DNA of 64,000 nt from Pomphorhynchus laevis (GCA_012934845.2 WNNJ02001810.1:62001-126000); one strand, 5' to 3'; shown: positions 20,837-31,130, counted from the stretch's first letter. The notes: generated by a model not told the origin, from the sequence alone. Made by a program: numbers and translations.

Positions 20837-23734
20837 TCAGGTGTCGAGAAGGTGTGAACGGAGGAGGTGTTTGAATGTGATAAAGGAGGGGGCGCGGCGG
20901 ACGTCGAGAGGGAGTTGATTCCAGGCGAGTGAGGTGGCGACGAGAAAGGATCGGAGACCGTAGTTGTTGGAGTAATTAGGAACGTGGAGTAAGAGGGTAT
21001 GACAGGAACGAAGCGATAGCGAGGTGGGGCGAGTATCGTCTAAGAAAGGAAGGTTGATGAACGATGGGGAGCCGACAGCGATGAGACGAAAGGTAACGAG
21101 AAGAAGGCGGAGTTTGATGCGGATGTGGATGGTGGGCCAGGAGAGTTGGGCAAAATATGTGGATGTGTGGTCGAAGCGACGGAGACGAAAGAGCACTCGA
21201 ACGGCGGTGTTGATTATTCGTTGTAGGGGTAGGATGATGGATTTTGGAGAATTGGCGAAAAGGCTAAGGCAGTAATCGATTTTAGGGAAAAGAAGCGATG
21301 AAAGAAGAGACATACAAGAACGGAAGTCGATAAGGGGGCGGATACGGCGGATGTCACGAAGAATTAAGTTAGACGAGCGGACCTTGTCACGGACGAAGGG
21401 TTTAAGGGAAAGGTGATCATCGAAATGGAAGCCTAAGAAAGTGAGATTGTGGACTATAGGGATGATCGATGAGGCAAAAGATACAATGGGAGGAGATATG
21501 CTTGGTTTACGGGGAAGGATCCACATTATTTTGGACTTTTCGGCGTTTAGAACGAGATGGAGATTGGAGAGACGTTTGTAGATAGAAGAAAGACAGTTGG
21601 AGGCAGAAATGCCGATATCGTGTATGCGATGTGCGGGTGCATGAGCATAGATTAGAATGTCATCGGCGTATTGCATGACGTTAAAGGAGTAAGGTTTGAT
21701 AAATGGAGAGAGATTGCCAAGCAAAAGAGATAAAAGCAGGGGACCTAGGACTGAACCTTGTGGAACCCCGCAAAAAATAGGGATGGGAGGGGAGGATGAT
21801 GAATTAGAACAGACGCGAAAGGAACGGTCGGATAGATATGAGGCGAACCAAGCTACGGAGGAGGAAGAAAAGCCGTAATCATAACGAAGGCGAGAAAGGA
21901 GGACGGAGTGGTCGACAATGTCGAATGCGGAGGAGAGGTCGAGGGAGATGAGAACACTATATAGAGCCTTGTCTCGAGAAATGAGTAAGTCGTTGTACAC
22001 TTTTATGCATGCGATTTCTGTCGAGTGATTAGAGCGGAAAGCGGATTGGAAAGGAGGGTACAGATTGGATGAGGAGAGATAAGCGTTGATTTGTATTAAG
22101 ATGAGGCGTTCTAAGAGCTTTGAAAGAGTAGGGAGTAGTGAAATGGGGCGATAGCTAGAAAGAAGGGATAGGTCAAGCGATTGTTTCTTAAGGAGGGGAC
22201 GAACGATTGCGGATTTCCAGTGTGAAGGGAAGATACGACTGCGGATGGACGAGTTAAACAAGGTTGTGAGAAATGGGGATATCGATGAGCATATAGATTT
22301 TAATATGTGGGTAGGCAGGGGATCGGCAGGTGAGGTTTTGTTGGGCAAGGACATGAGGACAGATGATACTTCTGTAGGTGATACAGGGAGAAGATGAAAG
22401 AGTTCCGGAAGGATGAGTGTAGACTGGGCAGAGTGGGATAGGATGCAGACCGGGGTGTGAGAGAGCAGCGTGGATACTTTAGTCTGGAGAAATGACGAAT
22501 AATCATTAGCATTGATGTTGCAAGGCGTAGAGGAACGAGCCAGGATTGAGTTAAAAGTATGCCAGAGAGTCTTAGAGTTGAATGAAGTGATGATTTTATG
22601 CTGCCAGAAGGAGTTGCATTTAGTACGTAGTAGGTGGAGATGAGACCGGCGAAGAGCAAGATAGGAATCACGGAAAGACGGAGTGATCGAGCGGAAATCG
22701 CGTCTGAGAGAGCGGTGATAGACTCGAAAAGCATGGCGGAGTCGACGCTTTGAGAGTAGGCATTGGATGTCAAACCATGGGGCACGGTGCAAGCGACGGT
22801 GTGCTTGGGATTTGAAGGGCAAGAGAATATCGAGAGTGGATGTGATCTCAGAGTCGAAAAGAAAGGCGAGATCGTGAGGAGATGAATATGTTATTGTGGG
22901 TAATGATAGAGACGACTTGAGTAAGGCAGAGCGGAGAAGGGAGAGGTCAAGATTTCTCCAAGGGCGACGTAGGATTGTAGGTGTGTGAGGAGGGGTGTGG
23001 TTGCGAGCGAGATCAAGGGTGATAAGAAAGTGATCGGATAGACCAGGATCAGAGATGGACAGTGAGGTGTGGGCAGCAAAATGATCGGGGACAGCGATGA
23101 TGTCGAGTGCCCCGCCAAGTATATGTGTGGGGGCAGTGGAGATTAGTTTGTAATTGTAGTTGGATAGAATGTTGATGAAGCGAATGGAATCTGTGGAAGA
23201 TGGGCAGTCTAGGCGGATATTGAAGTCGCCTAGAACGAGTGAAGGGATTGAGGACAAAGAACAATGAGAAAGGAGGTCAGCGAGTTCGGTAAAAAATAAG
23301 GCTGTAGGAGCTGATGAACCAGGACGGTATACAATGGCGAGATCTAGAGTGATCGGGTTAGAATAACGACAAGTGAGCAATTCAAAAGAGCAAGGACTGA
23401 AAGGGGTATTGATTTTGCGAAGATACGCTGGGTGACGCGCGAATGCGACGATGCCGCCATGATTAGAGGATTTAGAAGGGCATGAGCTGAGGGGGCGGGC
23501 GGATTCGACTAGGGAGCAACCGGCAGAGAGCAGACGGCGAATGGAAAGGTCGTCGGAATCTGAGTGCCAGGATTCGGTGAGGCAGAAGAGATCGATGGAT
23601 TGCTTGGTGAATAGGTTGAGGATAAGATCGGATTTATTGAGAATAGATCTAGTGTTGAGGAGACCGAGGCGGAAACCTTGTGCTGTGGCGAAAGAGACTA
23701 GTGGAGAAGACATATAGGTGAGATGGAGCGCCAT
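20837..23734 (-). CDS. A2 ORF2: APE endonuclease-reverse transcriptase
   Basis: 965 residues, uninterrupted. The APE endonuclease occupies about 22-240: LLNTRSIL, the catalytic Glu in CLTESWH (E54), VYRPGSS, LGDFNIRLD (169-177), THILGGALD and SDH (233-235). The reverse transcriptase starts near 500, with YRPISLLPTLSKLLERLI, FRSNHSTEIA, SLDLSSAFDIVDHS (598-610), CGVPQGSVLGP (655-665) and YADD (690-693). A thumb and C-terminal region end in HLLRSHLLDT. The product is expected to nick DNA and prime cDNA synthesis from the element 3' end. Its ATG lies inside the end of ORF1 (37-base overlap, different frame), suggesting coupled or reinitiated translation. No key catalytic residue is missing by inspection. 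Confidence 0.94.
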   Translation of the reverse strand: MALHLTYMSSPLVSFATAQGFRLGLLNTRSILNKSDLILNLFTKQSIDLFCLTESWHSDSDDLSIRRLLSAGCSLVESARPLSSCPSKSSNHGGIVAFARHPAYLRKINTPFSPCSFELLTCRYSNPITLDLAIVYRPGSSAPTALFFTELADLLSHCSLSSIPSLVLGDFNIRLDCPSSTDSIRFINILSNYNYKLISTAPTHILGGALDIIAVPDHFAAHTSLSISDPGLSDHFLITLDLARNHTPPHTPTILRRPWRNLDLSLLRSALLKSSLSLPTITYSSPHDLAFLFDSEITSTLDILLPFKSQAHRRLHRAPWFDIQCLLSKRRLRHAFRVYHRSLRRDFRSITPSFRDSYLALRRSHLHLLRTKCNSFWQHKIITSFNSKTLWHTFNSILARSSTPCNINANDYSSFLQTKVSTLLSHTPVCILSHSAQSTLILPELFHLLPVSPTEVSSVLMSLPNKTSPADPLPTHILKSICSSISPFLTTLFNSSIRSRIFPSHWKSAIVRPLLKKQSLDLSLLSSYRPISLLPTLSKLLERLILIQINAYLSSSNLYPPFQSAFRSNHSTEIACIKVYNDLLISRDKALYSVLISLDLSSAFDIVDHSVLLSRLRYDYGFSSSSVAWFASYLSDRSFRVCSNSSSSPPIPIFCGVPQGSVLGPLLLSLLLGNLSPFIKPYSFNVMQYADDILIYAHAPAHRIHDIGISASNCLSSIYKRLSNLHLVLNAEKSKIMWILPRKPSISPPIVSFASSIIPIVHNLTFLGFHFDDHLSLKPFVRDKVRSSNLILRDIRRIRPLIDFRSCMSLLSSLLFPKIDYCLSLFANSPKSIILPLQRIINTAVRVLFRLRRFDHTSTYFAQLSWPTIHIRIKLRLLLVTFRLIAVGSPSFINLPFLDDTRPTSLSLRSCHTLLLHVPNYSNNYGLRSFLVATSLAWNQLPLDVRRAPSFITFKHLLRSHLLDT

Positions 23735-24720
23735 CGAATTTTTGGACGGGTGTGGACAACTTGAAAATTTTCGTCTATGTTTCGGATGGCGAGTGATGTT
23801 TCGCCGTTTTCATCGCGACGGCGTTTTTCGATGCGGGCTGAAAAGATTTGAGCGATTTCGGATGGGGCGCGATCGGGGAAAATTCGAGTGGTTGAAGATG
23901 ACATGAGTTTGAATCGTTGAGAGAGGACAGAAGACGCGTGAGAGCGATGCTTGAAAACAATTTTTAGGAGAGGGGGCTGGGAAGGATTAGATTGAGAAGA
24001 TTTTTTTAGACGGATGAATGCGACAGGAGAAATGTCCTTGAAAAATGATGGTTTATCCGCAGGAACAATAGACGAGAGGATTGATCTGAAGGCGGAGACA
24101 TCGTGGTCTAGACGTGCTTGTGGAGATAAGGAGTTAGAAGGCGTGATATTAGTGACAATGACGCAACGATCGCGAGAAGCAAAGAGCTTCCGTAAAGGAG
24201 GACGACTGACGTGAGTTGGTGAGATCACGATAGAAGAGCTGGCAGTTGATGATTTGGAGGGATTTGGTTTGACGACGGGAGACAGAGGATAATGATAATA
24301 AAGAGGGTGGCAAGCGATGTGAGGAAAGGTTAAGAGTGGAAGGATAGTGGAGGTTGGTGGAGGTGATTTTGATTGATGGATGCAAGTTATTGAGAAACGT
24401 GACAGAAGGACGGGACGTGGGGTCTCGGGGAGTGAAGATGACATGGAATGGGAAGTGTATATGGTGGCAGGGTCGGTGGGTGGAGAAATGACATTACAAA
24501 CGACGGGGGTAGTTTGAGTTGACGTGTTGGATGTTGATATGTGCTTATTGGACAGGTTGCATATTAGTTTGTTGGCACAAAAACCACATACGAAGTCTTC
24601 TTTTGCCTTATTCTTTTCGCAGGTGATTGTTGTCCAGACGCTGCAGTCGTGTATCGAGCACTGTACTTGCAGTTGTCCATAGTTGGTGTCGGTCTTAGTT
24701 GTTTTCTTACGTCCACCCAT
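23698..24720 (-). CDS. A2 ORF1: zinc-motif LINE ORF1 protein
   Basis: 340 residues, complete. Residues about 17-55 form a Cys motif: VQCSIHDCSVW, then DFVCGFC about 20 residues later. This resembles the PHD/zinc-ribbon-like N-termini known from some CR1 ORF1 proteins. Residues 60-160 are Ser/Thr/Pro-rich. The C-terminal half (about 165-330) is the conserved domain shared with family B (KRRRDENGETSLAIRNIDEN, RPKIRWR). It probably binds element RNA. There is no CCHC knuckle, unlike family E. The start lies directly downstream of the monomer array. Confidence 0.87.
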   Translation of the reverse strand: MGGRKKTTKTDTNYGQLQVQCSIHDCSVWTTITCEKNKAKEDFVCGFCANKLICNLSNKHISTSNTSTQTTPVVCNVISPPTDPATIYTSHSMSSSLPETPRPVLLSRFSITCIHQSKSPPPTSTILPLLTFPHIACHPLYYHYPLSPVVKPNPSKSSTASSSIVISPTHVSRPPLRKLFASRDRCVIVTNITPSNSLSPQARLDHDVSAFRSILSSIVPADKPSFFKDISPVAFIRLKKSSQSNPSQPPLLKIVFKHRSHASSVLSQRFKLMSSSTTRIFPDRAPSEIAQIFSARIEKRRRDENGETSLAIRNIDENFQVVHTRPKIRWRSISPICLLH

Positions 24721-24723
24721 AAA

Positions 24724-24853
24724 CGATGGTTGCCGTCGATTGTTGTCGTCGATTGTTGTCGTCGATTGTTGTTGTTGATGGTTGTCGTCGATGGTTGTCG
24801 TTGATGGTTGTCGTCGATGGTTGTCGTAGATGGTTGTCGTAGATGGTTGTCGT
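24724..24853 (-). repeat. 5' UTR monomers of A2 (13 bp x about 10)
   Basis: The plus-strand unit GATGGTTGTCGTC repeats with small changes and ends a few bases before the ORF1 ATG. The same unit precedes ORF1 in copy A3 (26966-27126). Beyond it at 24876-24900 lies a motif like GCGTTAAAACTGTTAAAG, which also occurs near 63022-63070 upstream of A5. Confidence 0.9.
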
Positions 24854-24870
24854 AGTGCGTCGATAGTTGT

Positions 24871-25246
24871 CCTTGTGCGTTAAAACTGTTAAAGTTGCTG
24901 GATTGATCTAGAACTGGATTGATTGTAAGTAGTTAATAGGTATCAAGATAGTTTAAACTCCTAATAGTCGGAGTCGGATTGAACATGCGAGTTTTATAGG
25001 TAGTTGAAAGGATCACGGTAGCTTGCTATGATAGATAGGAATTAAATCGGTTTAGACTCGCATTTCCTACAACAGAGAAGAGTCGGACACCTGTCTGGAA
25101 GACGGCCACCCTGATTGGATCAGAATAGAATCGCCTCCTCAGCAACGTATCTTCCTCTAACCATCAACGAAGTAGATCGTGTGAGGTAGACAACTGTTGG
25201 CGCGATTGCTGAATATAGAAGGGCGTTAACAGCCCTCCTTGTAGCA
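24871..25246. other. Unassigned sequence between A2 and E2
   Basis: It holds the outermost 5' UTR of A2 (to about 24930) and then sequence with normal base composition (GAGTCGGACACCTGTCTGG, CTGTTGGCGCGATTGC) for which no family is recognised. It is not clearly coding in any frame. Confidence 0.4.
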
Positions 25247-25690
25247 GTAGTATGCCTAGGAGAGAATGTGTTTTTGTACAATAAAAAATGAGAGACGGTG
25301 GTTTGTGAATAAGATATACAGTCCTGGCTTTGCGGTATGTTGCATTAATCCAATGATCAGTTCTGTCGTTGAAGTGTTAAGTAACATATCATAGCCGCTA
25401 CCTAATATACGATTCAGGAAGTCACGGTTCTTGTGAATCTCTCCCAGCCGAATACAAATATTGGTTACGCTGATACGTTTACCATTTTTACAAAGTGTTA
25501 TTGCTAAACAAGACAGAGCAGGATAAGAATAGTTTGATGGATGAGGTGATCCTAAAGAGCTCTTAACTAAGGTTAAGATCATGAGATGAAGAGGAGTAAG
25601 GTGGGGTTATATACGGAGTAAAGTTGGTAGTGAGGTGCTTTGGAAAAATCGAGTAATGTCCTGGGAGACCGAATAGATCTAGTCTCCTTA
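25247..25690 (-). mobile_element. Family E LINE fragment, copy E2 (endonuclease part)
   Basis: The minus strand reads LTLVKSSLGSPHPSNYSYPA, then LCKNGKRISVTNICIRLGE and GSGYDMLL, matching E1 ORF2 at about 3770-4110. The upstream part with the SRTLLDF-like block is frame-shifted. Both ends are missing. It is a dead internal fragment. Confidence 0.8.
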
Positions 25691-25843
25691 AAGCAATGTT
25701 CATGCATGCGAAAAGGATCATCATTTTGGCTTTCTATGGATGTATAGAAAGCATTTTTATTTTCATAATTTTCATCTCTTTGGATGCACTAACAGGATGA
25801 TACTGATGATATTTAGAAAGTTAGATGTAAATGTGATTCACAA

Positions 25844-26240
25844 ATGGCAATAAGTCATGCGTTCTCATACAAGAGAGGTGCTTTAACATCCATACGTCAC
25901 AACGAAATTAGAGACATTCTTGCGGGATTATTGTATGAAGCTTGTTATAGTGTAGAAACCAAAGCAGCATTCTCACCAGTTCACGATGACAAAGTATTTA
26001 GAAATGCGACGACGTGTAGAGAGGATGGCGCGCGGCTCGATGTGGTGGGTGGTGACTAGTTTGGTGGTAGGTTTGAGTGGACGCTTCTTGACGTCGCCAA
26101 ATTTAATGTACATGCACCTTCCTGTTCACATAAATATTGTAAGTCTGACTACGATTATAACGAGAAACGTAAAGTTTCAAAATACAGTGAAGGGATATCA
26201 GTAATTGAACAAGCAATATTTTGCTCAGCAGTTTTTTACT
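25844..26240 (+). pseudogene. Mobile-element endonuclease-like ORF remnant (RHNEIRD type)
   Basis: The first frame reads HAFSYKRGALTSIRHNEIRD, followed by ILAGLLYEACYSVETKAAFS and DGARLDVV. In the same frame after a TAG at about 26057 it continues FGGRFEWTLLDVAKFNVHAP, then Y..NEKRKVSKYSEG and VIEQAIF. The order G-G-x4-RHNEIRD, DGARLD, W-x-L-x-D-V, N-x-HAPS, Y-N-E-x-K-x-K-x-Y is known to me from ORFs repeated in cnidarian, sponge and other invertebrate genomes beside reverse transcriptases. The RxD...E...DV pattern would fit a PD-(D/E)XK-type nuclease core; that is an inference. One internal stop and a lost C-terminus make it a pseudogene. Confidence 0.55.
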
Positions 26241-26589
26241 TCTGGAGGTGTAAGCCCTAAAGCGCGCGAATATAGTGAGAACCATTGTGACTAAACTCTA
26301 TCGAAAGAGTGATACTCCACATAACAATGTCTTAAATCATATAAATAGTAAAATTTAATGTTCTCTCGCTCGTGCTGTTTTAACCCGACTGTGAGCTCCT
26401 CGCACGTTCATCAGCAAAATATATCGCAGGAACATAGTACATTATTGGATATGATTTATAACGCAATGATAACTTATTTGCCCATTTGCGGGAACCTTTA
26501 TTATATTATTTTATTTTGTATAATTATAAAAACAAAAAATAAGCAATTAATAAATAACAATTTATAATCTCAATTAATAATTTTTACAT

Positions 26590-26810
26590 TTATAAATAAC
26601 ACTGTTATTATATGTCGACTTCCAAGGGAGCTGAAGCTCGTAAGGAAGCATCACATTGAATAAAAAATACAGAAAAAAACTTAAAAAAATATCAAGAGTT
26701 CACGAGGTCAAGCTTTAGGCGTTCTTTGAATTGCACAGCAGAAGAGCTGTCGATTACACCAGGTGATAATCCATTCCATCGTAAAAAAATGTTATCGTAA
26801 AAAAGCTAAA
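26590..26810 (-). mobile_element. LINE 3' end fragment I
   Basis: The minus strand reads RWNGLSPGVIDSSSAVQFKE, then RLKLDLVNS and a stop, the usual end of a CR1-type ORF2. The 3' UTR forms a two-level hairpin: outer CTTCC/GGAAG (26619-26623 with 26644-26648 on the plus strand), inner GAGC/GCTC (26628-26631 with 26636-26639). ATAATAA follows. It is only the last 200 bases of an element. Confidence 0.68.
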
Positions 26811-26965
26811 CGGATAGTAGGTATACAGCTGCACTTAGAATTGTTTATCTGAGTTTTTAAGAAAATATCTAACAATAAATTATTAGATCAGGAAGTTAGT
26901 ACAAAGAGAGATTAATATACACAAGTTAATAGGATGACTTCTATACAAAAAGTTACAAACATCTT

Positions 26966-27126
26966 ACAACGACAACCACCGACGACAACCACCGACGACA
27001 ACCACCGACGACAACCATCGACGACAACAATCGACGACAACAATCGACGACAACAATCGACGACAACCATCGACGACAACCATCGACGACAACAATCGAC
27101 GACAACAATCGACGACAACCATCGTT
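26966..27126 (+). repeat. 5' UTR monomers of A3 (13 bp x about 12)
   Basis: GACAACCATCGAC-type units run up to the ATG of the ORF1 remnant. The number of units and the internal variants (ACC/ATC/AAT) differ from A2. The array happens to be open in one frame (TTTIDDNHRRQ), which is not evidence of coding. Confidence 0.9.
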
Positions 27127-28020
27127 TATGGGAGGACGTAAGAAAACAACTAAGACCGACACCAACTATGGACAACTGCAAGTACTGTGCTCGATACACG
27201 ACTGCAGCGTCTGGACAACAATCACCTGCGACAAGAACAAGGCTAAAGAAGACTTCGTATGTGGTTCTCATCTCCCTCCACCTCTCCTCCGCATTCGACA
27301 TTGTTGACCACTCCGTCCTCCTTTCTCGCCTTCGTTATGATTACGGCTTTTATTTCTCCCCTCAAATCCCTATTTTTTGCGGGGTCCCACAAGGTTCAGT
27401 CCCAGGTCCCCTGCTTTTCTCTCTTCTGCTAGGCGATCTCTTTCCATTTATCAAACCTTACTCATTTAATGTCATACAATACGCCAATGACAATCTAATC
27501 TATGCGCATGCACCCGCACATCGCATAAACGATATCGGCATTTCTGCCTCCAACTGTCTTTCTTCTATCTACAAACGTCTCTCCAATCTCCATCTCATTC
27601 TAAACCTCGACAAGTCCAAAATAATGCAGATCCTCCCCCGTAAACCAAACATATCTCCTCCCACTGTATATTTTGCCTCATCGATCATCCTCATAGTCCA
27701 CAATCTCACTTTATTAGGCTTCCATTTCGATGATCACCTTTCCCTTAAACCCTTCGTCCGTGACAAGGTCCGCTCATCTAACTTAATTCTCCGTGACATC
27801 CGCCGTATCCGCCCCCTTATCTACTTCCGTTCTTGTATGTCTTTTTTTTCATCGTTTCTTTTCCCTAAAATCGATTACTGTGTTAGCCTTTTCGCCAATT
27901 CTCCAAAATACATCATCCTACCCCTACAACGAATAATCAACACCGCCGTTCAAGTGCTCTTTCGTCTCCGTCGCTTCGACCACACATCCACATATTTTGC
28001 CCAACTCTCCTGGCCCACCA
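26966..28020 (+). mobile_element. CR1-like LINE family A, copy A3, internally deleted
   Basis: The 5' monomers and the first 40 or so codons of ORF1 (ATGGGAGGACGTAAG at about 27128) are joined at about 27258 directly to the reverse transcriptase (VLISLHLSSAFDIVDHS). All of the endonuclease and most of ORF1 are missing. A second deletion near 27347 removes the segment between YGF and IPIFCGVPQG. The catalytic YADD reads YAND. The copy stops abruptly at 28020, at a codon for TIH of the full protein, and lacks the 3' UTR. The bases at the first join (GTGGTT against GTGTTC) suggest microhomology. Confidence 0.87.
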
Positions 28021-28047
28021 TTTAATCTATTTTCAAAATAGATTAAA
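28021..28047. repeat. Perfect 13-bp palindrome at the A3 breakpoint
   Basis: TTTAATCTATTTT (28021-28033) and AAAATAGATTAAA (28035-28047) are exact inverse copies around a single C. It starts at the first base after A3 is cut off. AT-rich sequence related to the interspersed AT repeat follows to about 28140, and nothing else is recognised up to 28320. Confidence 0.8.
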
Positions 28048-28319
28048 TTTAATTTTAATTATATTTTAATAATTTTTATATTTTATTTTTGCTTTATGTT
28101 TATAGAATTCCAGTTTAAAAGATGTAACAATTAAATTAACAAATCTGAAAACAAGTAAAATTTAAAAATATTGCAAAGTATAAAGTATAAATTAATGCTG
28201 ATCTTTAATGACGGTTAAAACAACTTGACGGCTTCATTAATTTAGCATTTATATAATTGCTATCCAAAACAATTATTTTCACATTATCAAAATTGATATA
28301 ATGAAGAATACAGGTTTAT

Positions 28320-31130
28320 TAAAGTGGCTATTGTTGATATAAATTCACATACAAGTCCGCAGAATGGAAAAAAGTGATATCCCGCATAATATTAGACTTG
28401 TTATTGTTAAGAGACAGACGAAACGAGAAAAAATTAGAGATAAAGAGAAGACCATTCGTAGAAGAGGCTGAGAGATCTTCGACAAATATGAGCAGAAGAA
28501 TTAGAAAGAAACAATTTGTTCAAACATAGAACTTTGAAGAACGCAAAGAGAGAGGTATGGGTTAAGAACGATGCAAGTCCAATTACAATCCGCTTGGAAG
28601 TTCACATAGAGGAAATAAGTGATAACCCATGAGTAGTTAGACTTGTAATTGTTAAGAGACTGACAAAGCGAGAAAAGATGCTTGGAGATGGATAGTAGAC
28701 CATTCGTAGAAGAGGAGGATAGCTCATCGACAAATATGAGCAGAAGAATTAGAGGAAATAATTTTTTTAAACACAGAACTTTGAAGAACACACATGAGAG
28801 AGGTAGGGGTTAAGAACGACGCATTGGAATAGGCACGGAAAGATTTTTCAGAGATATGAGAGGAGTATCAGAATACATTATTAGAATAAAAACCATAGTT
28901 GTGACGAAGACGATTAAAGATGATGGAATTGTCAACAATGTCAAATGCATAATAAAGGTCGAGGAAATTACGATACTGCAGAGTTTCTTATCACGAGCAA
29001 AAAGTAAGTTAGAGAAAGTTTTATGGCATGACAAGTCAATAGAGTTGTAAGATCGGAAGGCATTTTGGAAAGGATGATAGAGTTCGAACGAAGATAAACG
29101 TTAATTTGGTTCAACACAAGACGTTAACGAAGTTTAGAGACAGTTGAGAAGTTAGATGTAGGACAATATTAAGGCAGTAAGGGATCAAGGGAAGGCTTCT
29201 CGAGAAGTGGTCAAACTATGCTGGATATTCAAGCAGGAGGAATAGAGCCACTACGAATGGAAGAGTTAAACATTGAGGTTTGAAAATGAGCGTGTTGAAT
29301 GACCAAAGATTTTAGTATATAAGTAGAAAGATTATCAGCAGATGTTTTGATACCTAAAGATAAAATCATACGAGAAACTCGTATAGATGCATAGGAAGAC
29401 GATGAAAGAGTATAGACAGACGAAGATCCAGCAAATAAGACGAGATAGAAAAAATTCTTCCCTAGGATAACTAAATCGAGCTTAAATTGAAGATAAACAG
29501 AAAATTTATGTGGATCGAGAGTGCTAACAGAGGAAGAAGTCGACATTATAGTGTTGAGATTATGAGCAAAGACTTACTACGCAAGAGAAAACAGTGAAAT
29601 CTACGAATAGCTAAATAGTTGATGTGAATATCAATGTGGATATAAGTAGAAGAACAATTGAGGAAATATCGGTAGGTTCTAGACAAACGACGCAGAAGGC
29701 ACTTCGAACGTATACAGTCAGAGTCGAACCATGTGCATTGTAAATTCGACGGGTTGTAAAAACGTTGACATTGAAGAATATTATCGAGTGTAGGAAAATA
29801 GTTCAGAATCAAAGAGATTAGACAGATAGTCCGGACTTTGGATATTGAAAGACGAGAACCTGAGAGAATATAATTATCAGGGAACGAAAAAGAGGAAGAT
29901 CGAGATGTTTCCACTGTCGACGGATAATAGGTGACGCAGAAAGTAGAGCGTAGAATAGGAAGAAAGAGGATGACAAGAAAATGGTCGAATATGATGGGAT
30001 CAAGAGTAGAGATAACGCGAAGGAAGATAGGCTATTAGGAGCTGCGATTAAATCAAAAAATATAACAAATAATGTGAGTATGGGTAGAAGTGGGTAGCGT
30101 AAACATGATAGAATAGTTACAATCGTTTAAAGCGGTATGTTTTAGGGTATCAAGAAGAAAAAAACGGTTGAAACTAATGTTGATATAGCCCAATACAAGA
30201 GAAGGAGTATAGGAGAGCGAGCTATGTGAGATTAGATCATATAGTTCAGCAACTAAAATATTAGATGGGGAACTAAAGCGAGGACGATACATAGGATACA
30301 TTTTCAGCGAGTATAAGCTTATTAAAATATTGAAAGGTAGAAGTTCAAAGGTTTGTGGAACAGAAGGAGCAATTTAACGATGAAGAGGCAGATAAAGATG
30401 ATATAGAGCGATGAGGCCATCATTATAACTGGATGAAATACTATCAGATGATTGATCGCGATGGAGAGATGTTTAGAAGGCCGAGATGGAATGAAGATGT
30501 GGTCATAGAAAAATACGAGGATTAGAAGTTGTCTCGGTATAATTTTAGGTAGGATTCGAACGACACGAAAATTTCTAATAATCTCTTTGATTACTAGGAA
30601 AGATTCACCGTTTCGCTCATGAGTAAGTTTTTAATACGACTCAAAGCGAGGCTGGTAATGTCAGATGGATAATGAGCAGTACAAAATTCCTAGATAGAAT
30701 TGAAGAGGCTTAAAGCGATCTATTAGGATATATTTAAATAAGGGAGATTATATGATATCACGAGGGGAGAAAACTTAAACGAAAGAGATAAAATAGTTTG
30801 ATTTCATTGAAAAGTGAGGGTTGTGTTTAGGAGTTAGAAGTTTAAGAATTGATCGAAAGGCGTTTTAATAACATCGTGATCAAGGCGAGATTGTACTTGA
30901 TCGAATCAGAAAAATCTATATTTACAAATGATGCGACGATCGCGGGAAACATGATATCTACGATTGCGAGAAGCATGATATCTACGATCAGCAGAATAGT
31001 AAGGAGTACGTGTTGGGACAGACGTGATTGAAGTAGAGGAGGGTCATGAGGATGGAAAATAGTAGATAGTTGAACAGAAAAGCTGGGATGTGTCGATTTG
31101 ACAGATTAACTAAGAGAATAATGTGAATGT
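28320..31130 (-). mobile_element. CR1-like LINE family B, copy B3, strongly decayed
   Basis: Matches to family B are seen on the minus strand in many frames. They include LFARDKKLCSIVIS (near 28990, against B1 ISRDHKLCSVIVSLD), SLSYTPSLVLGYINI (near 30200, against VLGDFNI), and SKHLFSLCQSLNN after the YADD region. About 240 bases of the reverse transcriptase are tandemly duplicated (about 28374-28560 and 28610-28805). The catalytic aspartates cannot be found. No 3' hairpin is evident at the low-coordinate end. Confidence 0.72.

Larger units (their letters stand above)
20761..24870 (-). mobile_element. CR1-like LINE family A, copy A2 (both ORFs intact)
   Basis: Full-length minus-strand element. 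It has a 13-bp monomer array at 24724-24853, ORF1 (24720-23698), an overlapping ORF2 (23734-20837), and a 3' UTR with the hairpin GCGTGC-GCTG-GCACGC (stem at 20790-20795 and 20800-20805 on the plus strand). The tail is AAATAAATCC followed by T. It is the only copy in the window in which both ORFs are open from start to stop, so it is the reference for family A and a candidate active source copy. Confidence 0.92.

Noticed and set aside
22300-22785. 161-codon frames in A2, A4 and A5 (MPHGLTSNAYSQ...) as a conserved extra protein
   Set aside because: They are an alternate frame of the well-conserved ORF2 and are preserved only because the copies are recent.
26934-27300. A Thr/Asp/Arg repeat protein (TTTIDDNHRRQ) as a novel low-complexity gene
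   Set aside because: The frame is the 13-bp 5' UTR monomer array of LINE A3 read through by chance; the other copy of the array is not open in an equivalent way.
26966-27300. The A3 joint as an RNA splice (GTATGT at the left side)
   Set aside because: The GTATGT is retained in the product and no AG precedes the right side; deletion with microhomology fits better.
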